64,000 bases of DNA, from contig NC_135719.1 in the NCBI RefSeq assembly GCF_964656455.1, forward strand, positions 77,471,562 to 77,535,561. The letters run 5' to 3'. The notes below the pieces were generated by a model that was given only the letters and a program-made list of their open reading frames with translations, was not told the DNA's origin and made no database searches. The stretch is from Halichoerus grypus. Lineage: Eukaryota > Chordata > Mammalia > Carnivora > Phocidae. A program made the translations under genes and the position numbers. Numbering within the stretch: the first letter of the stretch is position 1; every line of letters begins with the position of its first letter. Shown one piece after another: positions 54,972 through 64,000 of this stretch.

Positions 54972-55864
54972 ATGACAATACGGAAAAAATCACCTCAACA
55001 AAAAGAACAAGAGGCAGTACTGACTGCCAGGGACTTACTCAATACGGACATTAGTACGATGTCGGAACTAGAGTTCAGAATGATGATTTTAAAGATACTA
55101 GCAGGGCTTGAAAAAAGCATGGAAGTTATTAGAGAAACCCTTTCTGCAGAAATAAAAGAACTAAAATCTAACCAAGTTGAAATCAAAAAGGCTATTAATG
55201 AGGTGCAATCAAAAATGGCGGCACTAAGTGCTAGGATAAATGAGGCAGAAGAAATTAGTGATATAGAAGACCAAATGATGGAAAATAAAGAAGCTGAGAA
55301 AAAGAGAGATAAGCAACTACTGGATCATGAGGGCAGAATTCGAGAGATAAGTGATACCATAAGACGAAACAACATTAGAATAATTGGGATCCCAGAAGAA
55401 GAAGAAAGAGAGAGAGGGGCAGAAGGTATATTGGAGCAAATTATAGCGAGAACTTCCCTAATTTGGGGAAGGAAACAGGCATCAAAATCCAGGAAGCACA
55501 TAGAACCTCTCTCAAAATCAATAAAAATAGGTCAACACCCCGACATCTAATAGTAAAACTTACGAGTCTCAGAGACAAAGAGAAAATCCTGAAAGCAGCT
55601 CGGGAGAAGAGATATGTAACCTACAATGGTAGAAACATTAGATTGGCAACAGACCTATCCACAGAGACCTGGCAGGCCAGAAAGGACTGGCATGATATAT
55701 TCAGAGCACTAAATGAGAAAAATATGCAGCCAAGAATACTATATCCAGCTAGGCTGTCATTGAAAATAGAAGGAGAGATAAAAAGCTTCCAGGACAAACA
55801 AAAACTAAAGGAATTTGCAAACACGAAACCAGCCCTACAAGAAATCTTGAAAGGGGTCCTCTAA
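54972..55864 (+). pseudogene. L1 ORF1 (RNA-binding protein), one frameshift
   Basis: ORF1p coats L1 RNA as a trimer. The first frame (54972-55550, 192 codons) has a basic N-terminus, a heptad-rich coiled coil (about residues 30-128) and the start of the RRM (RRNNIRIIGIPEEEE, residues 131-145). Near 55446-55450 a base is missing relative to family expectation, and the correct sequence continues in another frame at about 55450-55864 with the C-terminal domain (ILYPARLSLKIEGEI). The ATG at 54972 is preferred because it directly follows the T-rich 5' UTR and precedes the coiled coil. Inactive as it stands. Confidence 0.93.
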
Positions 55865-55945
55865 GCAAAGAGAGAGCCTAAAAGCAACATAGACCAGAAA
55901 GGAACACAGACAATATACAGTAACAGTCACCTTACAGGCAATACA

Positions 55946-58900
55946 ATGGAACTAAATTCCTATCTTTCAATAGTTACCCTGAATGTAAATGGGCTAAATG
56001 CCCCAATCAAAAGACACAGGGTATCAGACTGGATAAAAAAACAAGACCCATCGATATGCTTTCTGCAAGAGACTCATTTTAGACCCAAAGACACCCCCAG
56101 ATTGAAAGTGAGGGGGTGGAAAACCATTTACCATGCTAATGGATGCCAAAAGAAAGCTGGGGTGGCAATCCTTATAGCAGACAAATTAGATTTTAAACCA
56201 AAGACTGTAATAAGAGATGAGGAAGGACACTATATCCTACTTAAAGGGTCTATCCAACAAGAAGATCTAATAATTGTAAATATCTATGCCCCTAACATGG
56301 GAGCAGGCAATTATATAAGCCAATTAATAATAAAAGCAAAGAAACACATCAACAACAATACAATAATAGTGGGGGACTTTAACACCCCCCTCACTGAAAT
56401 GGACAGATCATCTAAGCTAAAGATCAACAAGGAAATAAAGACTTTAAATGACACACTGAACCAAATGGACTTCACAGATATATTCAGAACATTCCATCCC
56501 AAAGCAACAGAATACACATTCTTCTCTAGTGCCCATGGAACATTCTCCAGAACAGATCATATCCTAGGTCACAAATCAGGTCTCAACTGGTACCAAAAGA
56601 CTGGGATCATTCCCTGTGTATTTTCAGACCACAATGCTTTGAAACTAGAACTCTATCACAAGAGGAAAGTCGGAAAGAACTCAAATACATGGAGGCTAAA
56701 GAGCATCCTACTAAAGAATGAATGGGTCAACCAGGAAATTCAAGAAGAATTAAAAAAATCATGGTAACAAATGAAAATGAAAACAGAACTGTTCAAAATC
56801 TTTGGGATGCAGCAAAGGCAGTCCTAAGAAGAAAGTATATAGCAATATAAGCCTTTCTCAAGAAACAAGAAAGGTCTCAAATACACAACCTAACCCTACA
56901 CCTAAAGGCGCTGGAGAAAGAACAGCAAATAAAGCCTAAACCCAGCAGGAGAAAAGAAATAATAAAGATCAGAGCAGAAATCAATGAAATAGAAACCAAA
57001 AGAACAGTAGAACAGATCAACGAAACTAGGACATGGTTCTTTGAAAGAATTAACAAGATTGATAAACCCCTGGCCAGACTTATCAAAAAGAAAAGAGAAA
57101 GGACCTAAATAAATAAAATCATGAATGAAAGAGGAGAGATCACAACCAACACCAAAGAAATACAAACAACTATAAGAACATATTATGAGCAACTCTATGC
57201 CAGCAAATTAGATAATCTGGAAGAAATGGATGCATTCTAAGAGATGTATAAACTACCAAAACTGAACCAGGAAGAAATAGAAAACCTAAACAGACCTATA
57301 ACCACTAAGGAAACTGAAGCACTCATCAAAAATCTCCCAACAAACAAAAGCCCAGGGCCAGATGGCTTCCCAGGGGAATTCTACCAAACATTTAAAGAAG
57401 AATTAATATCTATTCTTCTAAAACTGTCCCAAAAAATAGAAATGGAAGGAAAACTTCCAAACTCGTTTTATGAGGCCACCATTACCTTGACCCCAAAACC
57501 AGACAAAGACCCCATCAAAAAGGAGAATTACAGACCAATATCCTTGATGAACATGGATGCAAAAATTCTCACCAAAATACTAGCCAATAGGATCCAACAG
57601 TACATTAAAAGGATTATTCACCACGACCAAGTGGGATTTATCCCTGGGCTGCAAGGTTGGTTCAACATCCGCAAATCAATCAATGAGATATCATACATTA
57701 ACAAAAGAAAGAACAAGAATCATAGGATCCTCTCAATAGATGCAGAAAAAGCATTTGACAAAGTACAGCATCCTTTCTTGATCAAAACTCTTCAGAGTAT
57801 AGGCATAGAGGGTACATACCTCAATATCATAAAAGCCATCTATGAAAAACCCACAGCGAATCTCATTCTCAATGGGGAAGAACTGAGAGCTTCCCCCTAA
57901 GGTCAGGAATGCGGCAGGGATGTCCACTATCACCACTGCCATTCAACATAGTATTAGAAGTCCTAGCCACAGCAATCAGACAACAAAAAGAAGTAAAAGG
58001 CATCCAAATTAGCAAAGAAGAAGTCAAACTCTCACTCTTTGCAGATGATATGATACTTTATGTGGAAAACCCAAAAGACTCCACCCCAAAACTGCTAGAA
58101 TTCATACAGGAATTCAGTAAAGTGACAGGATATAAAATCAATGCACAGAAATCAGTGGCATTCCTACACACCAACAACAAGACAGAAGAAAGAGAAATTA
58201 GGGAGTCGATCCCATTCACAATTACACCCAAAACCATAAGATACCTAGGAATAAATCTAACCAAAGAGGCAAAGGATCTGTACTCAGAAAACTATAAAAT
58301 ACTCATGAAAGAAATGGAGGAAGACACAAAGAAATGGAAAAACGTTCCATGCTCATGGATTGGAAAAACAAATATTGTGAAGATGTCAATGCTACCTAGA
58401 GCAATCTACACATTCAATGCAATCCCCATCAAAATACCATCCACTTTTTTCAAAGAAATGGAACAAATAATCCTAAAATTTGTATGGAACCAGAAAAGAC
58501 CCCGAAAGGCCAGAGGAATGTTAAAAAAGAAAAGCAAAGCTGGCAGCATCACAATTCCGGACTTCCAGCTCTACTACAAAGCTGTCATCATCAAGACAGT
58601 ATGGTACTGGCACAAAAACAGACACATAGATCAATGGAACAAAATAGAGAGCCCAGAAATGGACCCTCAACTCTGTGGTCAACTAATCTTCGACAAAGCA
58701 GGAAAGAATGTCCAATGGAAAAAAGACAGTCTCTTCAACAAATGGTGTTGGGAAAATGGGACAGCCACATGCAGAAGAATGAAGCTGGACCATTTCCTTA
58801 CACTACACACAGAAATAGACTCAAAATGGTTGAAAGACCTCAATGTGAGACAGGAGTCCATCAAAATCCTAAAGGAGATCACAGGCAGCAACCTCTTCGA

Positions 58901-59758
58901 CCTCAGGTGCAGCAACTTCTTCCTAGAAACATCGCCAAAGGCAAGGGAAGCAAAGGCAAAAATGAACTATTGGGACTTCATCAAGATAAAAAGCTTTTGC
59001 ACAGCAAAAGAAACAGTCAACAAAACCAAAAGACAACCAACAGAATGGGAGAAGATATTTGCAAATGACATATCAGATAAAGGGCTAGAATCCAAAATCT
59101 ATAAAGAACTTCTTAAACTCAACACCCAAAGAACAAATGATCCAATCAAGAAACGGGCAGAAGACATGAACAGACATTTTTCCAAAGAAGACATCCAAAT
59201 GGCCACCAGACACATGAAAAAGTGCTCAACATCGCTCAGCATCAGGGAAATCCAAATCAAAACCTCAATGAGATATCACCTCAAACCAGTCAGAATGGCT
59301 AAAATTAACAAGTCAGGAAATGACAGATTTTGGCGGGGATGCGGAGAAAGGGGAACCCTCCTACACTGTTGGTGGGAATGTAAGCTGGTGCAGCCACTCT
59401 GGAAAACAGCATGGAGGTTCCTCAAAAAGTTGAAAATAGAGCTACCATATGACCCAGCAATTGCACTACTGGGTATTTACCCCAAAGATACAAATGTAGT
59501 GATCCGAAGGGGTACGTGCACCCCGATGTTTATAGCAGCAATGTCCACAATAGCCAAACTATGGAAAGAGCCAAGATGTCCATCAACAGATGAATGAACA
59601 AAGAAGAGGTGGTATATATATACAATGGAATATTATGCATCCATCAAAAGGAATGAGATCTTGCCATTTGCAACGATGTGGATGGAACTGGAGGGTGTTA
59701 TGCTGAGCGAAATAAGTCAATCAGAGAAAGACATGTATCATATGACCTCACTGATATG
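55946..59758 (+). pseudogene. L1 ORF2 (endonuclease/reverse transcriptase), multiply broken
   Basis: ORF2p nicks DNA and copies L1 RNA into it. The AP-like endonuclease is open at 55946-56767, with NVNGLNAP, FLQETH, GDFNTPL and SDHNALKLE all visible. One A is missing in a run at 56752-56758; the next frame has TAA stops at 56848, 57106 and 57238. The reverse transcriptase is open at 57244-57900 ([23 protein letters not shown]), is shifted at about 57885-57897 and continues at 57909-59597 with the catalytic FADDMILY (58038). In the C-terminal cysteine motif the first cysteine is phenylalanine ([10 protein letters not shown]). A TGA at 59595 replaces the tryptophan codon seen in two other L1 copies here; ORF-like sequence ends at 59758. 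Confidence 0.95.
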
Positions 59759-60211
59759 AGGAATTCTTAATCTCAGGAAACAAACTGAGGGTTGCTGGAG
59801 TGGTGGGGGGTGGGAGGGATGGGGTGGCTGGGTGATAGACATTGGGGAGGGTATGTGCTATGGTGAGTGCTGTGAATTGTGCAAGACTGTTGAATCACAG
59901 ATCTGTACCTCTGAAACAAATAATACAAAAATGTTTAAAAAAAAAAAAAGAAGAAGAAGATAGGAGGGGAAGAATGAAGGGCGGGGAAATCGGAGGGGGA
60001 GACGAACAATGAGAGACGATGGACTCTGAAAAACAAACTGAGGGTTCTAGAGGGGAGGGGGGTGGGAGGATGGGTTAGCCTGGTGATGGGTATTAAAGAG
60101 GGCACGTATTGCATGGAGCACTGGGTGTTATACACAAACAATGAATCATGGAACACTACATCAAAAACTAATGATGTAATGTATGGTGATTAACATAACA
60201 AAAAAAATTTT
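59759..60211 (+). other. L1 3' UTR with two related modules
   Basis: Module one (59778-59940) and module two (about 60020-60211) each have AAACAAACTGAGGGTT, a G-rich run and a GGTGATxGxxATTxxxGAGGG string. Module one ends in an A-run at 59937-59949 followed by GAAGAAGAAG. Both G-rich runs (59804-59832, 60052-60073) fit a quadruplex pattern. Confidence 0.85.
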
Positions 60212-60213
60212 AA

Positions 60214-60366
60214 ATCTCAACAATTTTTATATGGATTACATGTTGAAATAATAGTATTTTGGATATATTTAAATATATTAATATTAATTGCACTTGTTTC
60301 TTTTATAACATAGCTACTAGAAAATTTGGAATTGCATATGTGGCTCTCATTAGTGAACAGTGCTGC
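60214..60366 (+). mobile_element. hAT-type DNA transposon, right half
   Basis: Continues the element cut at 52972: 'TATGGATTACATGTTGAAAT', 'AATAGTATTTTGGATATATT', 'AGCTACTAGAAAATTTGGAA', 'TTGCATATGTGGCTCTCATT', ending GAACAGTGCTG. The first 16 bases (60214-60229) repeat the bases before the SINE, i.e. the target duplication. Confidence 0.75.
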
Positions 60367-60369
60367 TAT

Positions 60370-61310
60370 AGATTAGATTTTAAAAACAGATCAATTTTTT
60401 TTTTTTAATGAGCGTCTATAGCGTCTAGAGCTACATTTACGTGATAAAACTATTTTTTAAAACACAGGAAGTAATTACTACAAACTCAGGACAGTAATTA
60501 ACAAGGATGGTACAAAGAAGGACCTGGAGGTTATAATATTTTATTTCTTGACCCACGTGGTGATTTCAAGGACATTGCTTTATTTAAGCTATACATTTTT
60601 TGTGTGTGGTTTTCTGTACCTGTATTTTATATTACAATAAAATCATACAACAGAAAAAAGAAAGAAGATATTCTAAGCTTTCTGGCATAAAAGCAGATTC
60701 TTACATATATCTAAAGCATATGCTATTGGCAGGACTGGAAAACATTAATCAATCTTTAAAAACTTCTTGAAGTTTCTTTTAAAGGACCATAAAATTTAAT
60801 TTAAGCTCATTTGGCTCCTACTCTGTACTTTTAAAATCAAAATGATGATATAAATCTAGAAACCTTTTTCTACATCTTGTTTATTAAATAATTTAGACAG
60901 CACAAGCTGAACATTGCTACAATTTGTGTCAAAGAAAAACAGAGCACTTAACAAAATTTAATGAAGCATGTTATGTCTTTGCAGTCTTTTAAATTACAGC
61001 ATCCTTTTTATAATTAAACTTTTTCTTATAAATTGTATGGTTTTGAATGACTTAAGAATTTCTTCAACGTGACGGAAATTAATCTACCTTTTTAAAGGGA
61101 GATTAATGCTGTTGACTTCTCATCTAACACATGAAATAGCACATACCTCCACTCCTGACATAAATTTTCTTAGCAAAAGAGGAAAATAAATTCCAGACTC
61201 TAGACTCTACTCCAAACTTTAATGATGTCTGGCAACATTCGGTAATGGTAATATTACATAGCAAAGGCAAACACCGTAAGGTAATTCTAACCTTAGAAAG
61301 ACAAAATTGG
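60370..61310. other. AT-rich unassigned sequence
   Basis: No gene or repeat recognised. Confidence 0.4.
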
Positions 61311-61311
61311 T

Positions 61312-61432
61312 ATTTCTCAAGCCGTAGTTGTGTAACTGCAGTGTGTATCAGAATCACCCTGGGAGCTTGCTTAAAATAGAAATGCTCAAGTCCTACCCAA
61401 AAGCAATTAATTCAGTCGGAATCTACAGGTGC
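61312..61432 (+). mobile_element. MER5A-like hAT-Charlie fragment
   Basis: 'GTGTGTATCAGAATCACCCT', 'GGGAGCTTGCTTAAAATAGA' and AAATGCTCAAGTCCTACCCA then ATTCAGTCGGAATCTACAGG follow the MER5A order. The right end is missing or diverged. Confidence 0.75.
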
Positions 61433-62104
61433 TGTCAACATCTATAATATTTTCCCTAAATCTCAGCGGAATACGAATTCCCCTCAGACAGAAAACAAGA
61501 GGGGATGGGAATGGACCATATGAATTCTGAGCCTCCTTGGCAAACACCTCAGCAATCTGTGGCTCAGAGTAAGACCACAGAAGGAAAAGATGGGCAAGCA
61601 AAAAGCATTTTCGATGTGTGGGATGCAACTTCCAAATATGCGAGACTCAATATACACACATTCTTCAGCTGATAGAGAATTTTATTGAGCATATTTAGGT
61701 ATTTAGTCTCATTGCCTCCACTATTACAAAGTACAAATAAGAATAATTCCAACCAGCCTCTGAAGAGCTTCCTTTCTAACAGAAGAATTGGATTTACAGT
61801 GAATGTAGCTAAGTATCACTCCCACAGAACACATTTAAACTTCCATTTCCTATTCTCTGATTATAATCTCCTGTCTCTTCGGCATCTTCCCAACATATCC
61901 GCTCTTCAAGAGCCCATCTAACCTCTTATTCCTTCCCTATCCAGCCCCTACCCCAGAACTAACTGACCGTGTGAATTACTCTTACGGGCACCCCCCACTA
62001 CATTCTACACTGGCCTGCAAAACCGTTACCCTGGATTCATGATCTATCTCTGCCTCTATATGCAACAGGGTTCCAGAGATAACCATAAAATGCAGATTTG
62101 TCCT
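61433..62104. other. Unassigned sequence
   Basis: No gene or repeat recognised. Short frames (73-78 codons) are unsupported. Confidence 0.4.
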
Positions 62105-62580
62105 ACATTTTAAAAAAATTACGGTAAAACACACATAACATAAATTTACCACCTTTTTCTGTTGTTGTTTGAGGAGAGAGAGAGATGGGTGGGGAGAGGC
62201 AGAGGGAGAGGGGGAGAGAGAATCTTAAGCAGGCTCAGAGGCTGTCGCAAGGCTGGATCTCACAACCCTGAAATCATGACCTGAGCTGAAATCAGGAGTC
62301 AGATGCTTAACTGACTGAGACACCTAGGAGCCCCCCATCTTAACCATTTTTAAAAGTACAGCTCAGAAGTGTTAAGTATATTCCTGTTATTGTGCAACCA
62401 GAACTTTTCCATCTTCCAAAACAAACTCCGTATGCATTAAACAACTCCCCACTTCCCCCGGCCCCCAGCTCTGGTAAGCACCATTCTACGACTGTCTGAG
62501 TTTGGTTACTCTCAATACCTTATATGAGTGGAATCATACAGTATTGGTCTCTTTGTGATCGCCTTATTTCACTTGGTCCT
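62105..62580 (-). mobile_element. L1M 3' end, inverted, split by a SINE
   Basis: 'GGTAAAACACACATAACATA' on the left, then after the SINE 'CATCTTAACCATTTTTAAAA', 'CAGAAGTGTTAAGTATATTC', 'TTATTGTGCAACCAGAACTT', 'ATGAGTGGAATCATACAGTA' and 'CGCCTTATTTCACTTGG' are the complement of an L1M 3' region, similar to 43020-43485. Confidence 0.85.
62163..62335 (-). mobile_element. CAN SINE, tail-shortened
   Basis: Inverted copy: GTTTGAGGAGAGAGAGAGAT, AATCTTAAGCAGGCTCAGAG, 'GAAATCAGGAGTCAGATGCT' and a head ending GAGACACCTAGGAGCCCC. The AAATAAATAAA tail is lost. It sits inside the inverted L1M. Confidence 0.9.
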
Positions 62581-62584
62581 ATTA

Positions 62585-63105
62585 TTTTTTATCAATACTT
62601 TATTGTATTCCTTGTTATAGCAGTCTCATCCCTAACCCTGACTTATCTTAACCCCGGTACTCTCTTTCATCTTTCTCCTACTGTTCTTAAAAGGACATGC
62701 TCTTTTTTGGATTATAAAAGTAACCCACGTTCAAAGCAAAATACTTAAAAAACATGAAGAAAAAAAGGCATTGGTTCCTGAATACCTACTACCTAAAAAG
62801 AACCACTATTAACATTAGTGATGTTAGAGTCTTCACAAGGTCCCTACCATCATTATGTTCTACGTGCCTGTATCTGACACGGGGAAAAAAAAAAAAAAAT
62901 GCTTTTAACATGGTATTAAAACATACTGCATTTTCTTTCTGACTTTTATCAGTCCTACTATCCATCTTTGTCCTTCTCCCTGTCCTGTTCCCCTCATGTT
63001 TTAGGTCAGCTCCTGCAACAGCCATTAACTGCTTGCTCCTCCTGCCTATAGTCTCGTAGCTATAAGCCACGTGCCATAGACTCCAGCAGCATGTCTTCCT
63101 GATTT
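62585..63105. other. Unassigned sequence
   Basis: Includes a 15-A run at 62885-62899. The 106-codon minus frame at 62789-63109 has no recognisable features. Confidence 0.4.
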
Positions 63106-63109
63106 GCAA

Positions 63110-63800
63110 ATGTCGCTGTGACTCTCTGCTTAAAGCCCCTGAACAGCCACTGAGGAGAAAACAAAGTCTAAGATCTTTAGGACACCACAGAGGGCACTGC
63201 TATCTGCTCCCTGCCTGCCTCATCAGCCTGACCCCTACCACTCCCTCTCTGCCTCTCCACTCCTGTAACTGGCACGCCCTCACCCCCCTCTACTGCGATG
63301 GGTCCTTCCTCCATGCCTTGGCTCTTGCTCTTCCTTCTCTCTGGAATAATCGTCCTCTATTCCCCTCCATCTAAAGATTTAAAGTCCAGTAGCAGAGGAA
63401 CTCCTACAGATTTATAATTAACAATCACAGGGACGCCTGGCTGGCTCGGTCGGTAGTGCATGCAATTCTTGCTCTCAGGGTTGTGAATGCAAGCCCCACA
63501 TTGTGGGGTAGAGTTTACTTAAAAAAAAATTTTTTTTAATAATTAAGTAAAATTAACAATCATCTCCTCATCATCCCCTTCCAGAAAGAGTTCCTTTTGC
63601 CCACTCTAGCCTCAATTAATGTCCCTATTCTGATCACTGTAACAGCCTGGACACTCCTCTGCTACTGGACTTACCACATGGTCTCCTAAGGATGCACTCG
63701 TGTCTCTCTTACCAGTAGCCTGTCAGCTTGAGGGCAAGGGACACATCAGACTCCTCTTTGGATCTCTAGCACAGTGGCAAGTTCATAAAAGACATTCAAA
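63110..63800 (+). mobile_element. L2, split by a short SINE
   Basis: 'AAGCCCCTGAACAGCCACTG', 'CTGCCTGCCTCATCAGCCTG', 'CATGCCTTGGCTCTTGCTCT', 'CTTCTCTCTGGAATAATCGT', and after the SINE 'CAGAAAGAGTTCCTTTTGCC', 'GAGGGCAAGGGACACATCAG' and CTAGCACAGTGGCAAGTTCA follow L2 toward its 3' end. With about 550 bases recognisable it is one of the longer L2 copies here. Confidence 0.75.
63431..63548 (+). mobile_element. Short-form CAN SINE
   Basis: GGACGCCTGGCTGGCTCGGT head, AGTGCATGCAATTCTTGCTC, a GGGTTGTGAATGCAAGCCCC B-box-like part, then 'TGTGGGGTAGAGTTTACTTA' and an A-rich tail: a short type lacking the long CT-rich body. TAATTAACAATCA (63416 onward) and AAATTAACAATCA (63549 onward) are the target duplication. 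Confidence 0.9.
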
Positions 63801-64000
63801 AACTGATGATTAATTTTCTAAACACACTTCCTCATTTTAAAATTTTCAACAGCTAAATTCATGTTTGCCCTTGATAATTTTTTTAATTCTTTTCTACAGA
63901 GTCTGGCTTCAACCACTTATTGTGACCATAATTCCTCCCACTGAATTTTAGTTTAAAAAAAAAAAAAAGTGACACTCCCCACATTACAATTCTTATTCTG
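63801..64000. other. Unassigned sequence
   Basis: No feature recognised, apart from a 14-A run near 63955. Confidence 0.4.

Larger units (their letters stand above)
53178..60211 (+). mobile_element. Full-length LINE-1, inactive
   Basis: About 7.0 kb. It starts GGGGGCGGAGCAAGATGGAG at a canonical-looking 5' end. Order: CpG-rich 5' UTR (53178-54230), T-rich duplicated part (54240-54960), ORF1 (54972-55864), short spacer, ORF2 (55946-59758) and a two-part 3' UTR ending in an A-rich tail (60200-60211). The probable own target duplication is A-rich plus ATCT (53171-53176 and 60212-60217). Both ORFs are disrupted, so it cannot move on its own. It is a rather recent carnivoran L1, judging by the length of the surviving frames. 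Confidence 0.96.

Noticed and set aside
57244..59597. Host or viral reverse transcriptase gene
   Set aside because: Endonuclease upstream, LINE-type RT motifs, C-terminal cysteine motif and the 3' UTR identify L1 ORF2, not a retrovirus or telomerase-like gene.

Overview
The window is non-coding DNA from a carnivoran mammal. The decisive sign is about 27 copies of the tRNA-Lys-derived CAN SINE, with a head reading roughly 'GCGCCTGGGTGGCTCAG', a middle reading 'GATCCCAGGGTCCTGGGATC' and a tail of AAATAAATAAATAAAATCTTT plus poly-A. The variant is the one I associate with non-canid caniforms (bears, seals, musteloids); the dog-type head is absent. That lineage call is inference from remembered consensus forms. 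All family names here come from recognition by eye, not from a database search.

I found no convincing host protein-coding gene, tRNA, rRNA, CRISPR array or bacterial feature. Almost all open frames are short chance frames or lie in repeats. The window is best read as intergenic or deep intronic sequence.

Layout: 1-940 has more CpG than the rest of the window. 1-17 kb is mostly unassigned sequence with ancient L2, MIR and L1 remnants and one Tigger2-like DNA transposon (13797-14118). 17-28 kb is dense in CAN SINEs, including two SINEs placed one after the other in the same target (19328-19713), a 5'-truncated L1 with a GGAA microsatellite tail (23975-25100) and a SINE/L1 chimera (27300-27525). 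29.4-36.5 kb is a mosaic of old L1, MLT1-type LTR and L2 pieces. 36.5-48 kb alternates unassigned sequence with SINEs. 48.7-52.7 kb is nested L1 sequence.

The dominant feature is a full-length but dead L1 at about 53178-60211 (+ strand). It has a CpG-rich 5' UTR, a tandemly duplicated T-rich segment, ORF1 broken by one frameshift, ORF2 broken by two frameshifts and four stops, and a two-module 3' UTR. It sits at the 3' junction of a CAN SINE that itself split an older hAT-type element (about 52840-52972 and 60214-60366), so three layers of insertion can be ordered from the sequence. 60.4-64 kb holds a MER5-like fragment, an L1 interrupted by a SINE, and an L2 interrupted by a short SINE.

I did not find a new functional system. 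The most useful observations are the nested locus and its intact target-site duplications, a 65-bp local duplication about 1.9 kb apart (15595 and 17521), the SINE/L1 chimera, and the internal structure of the L1.
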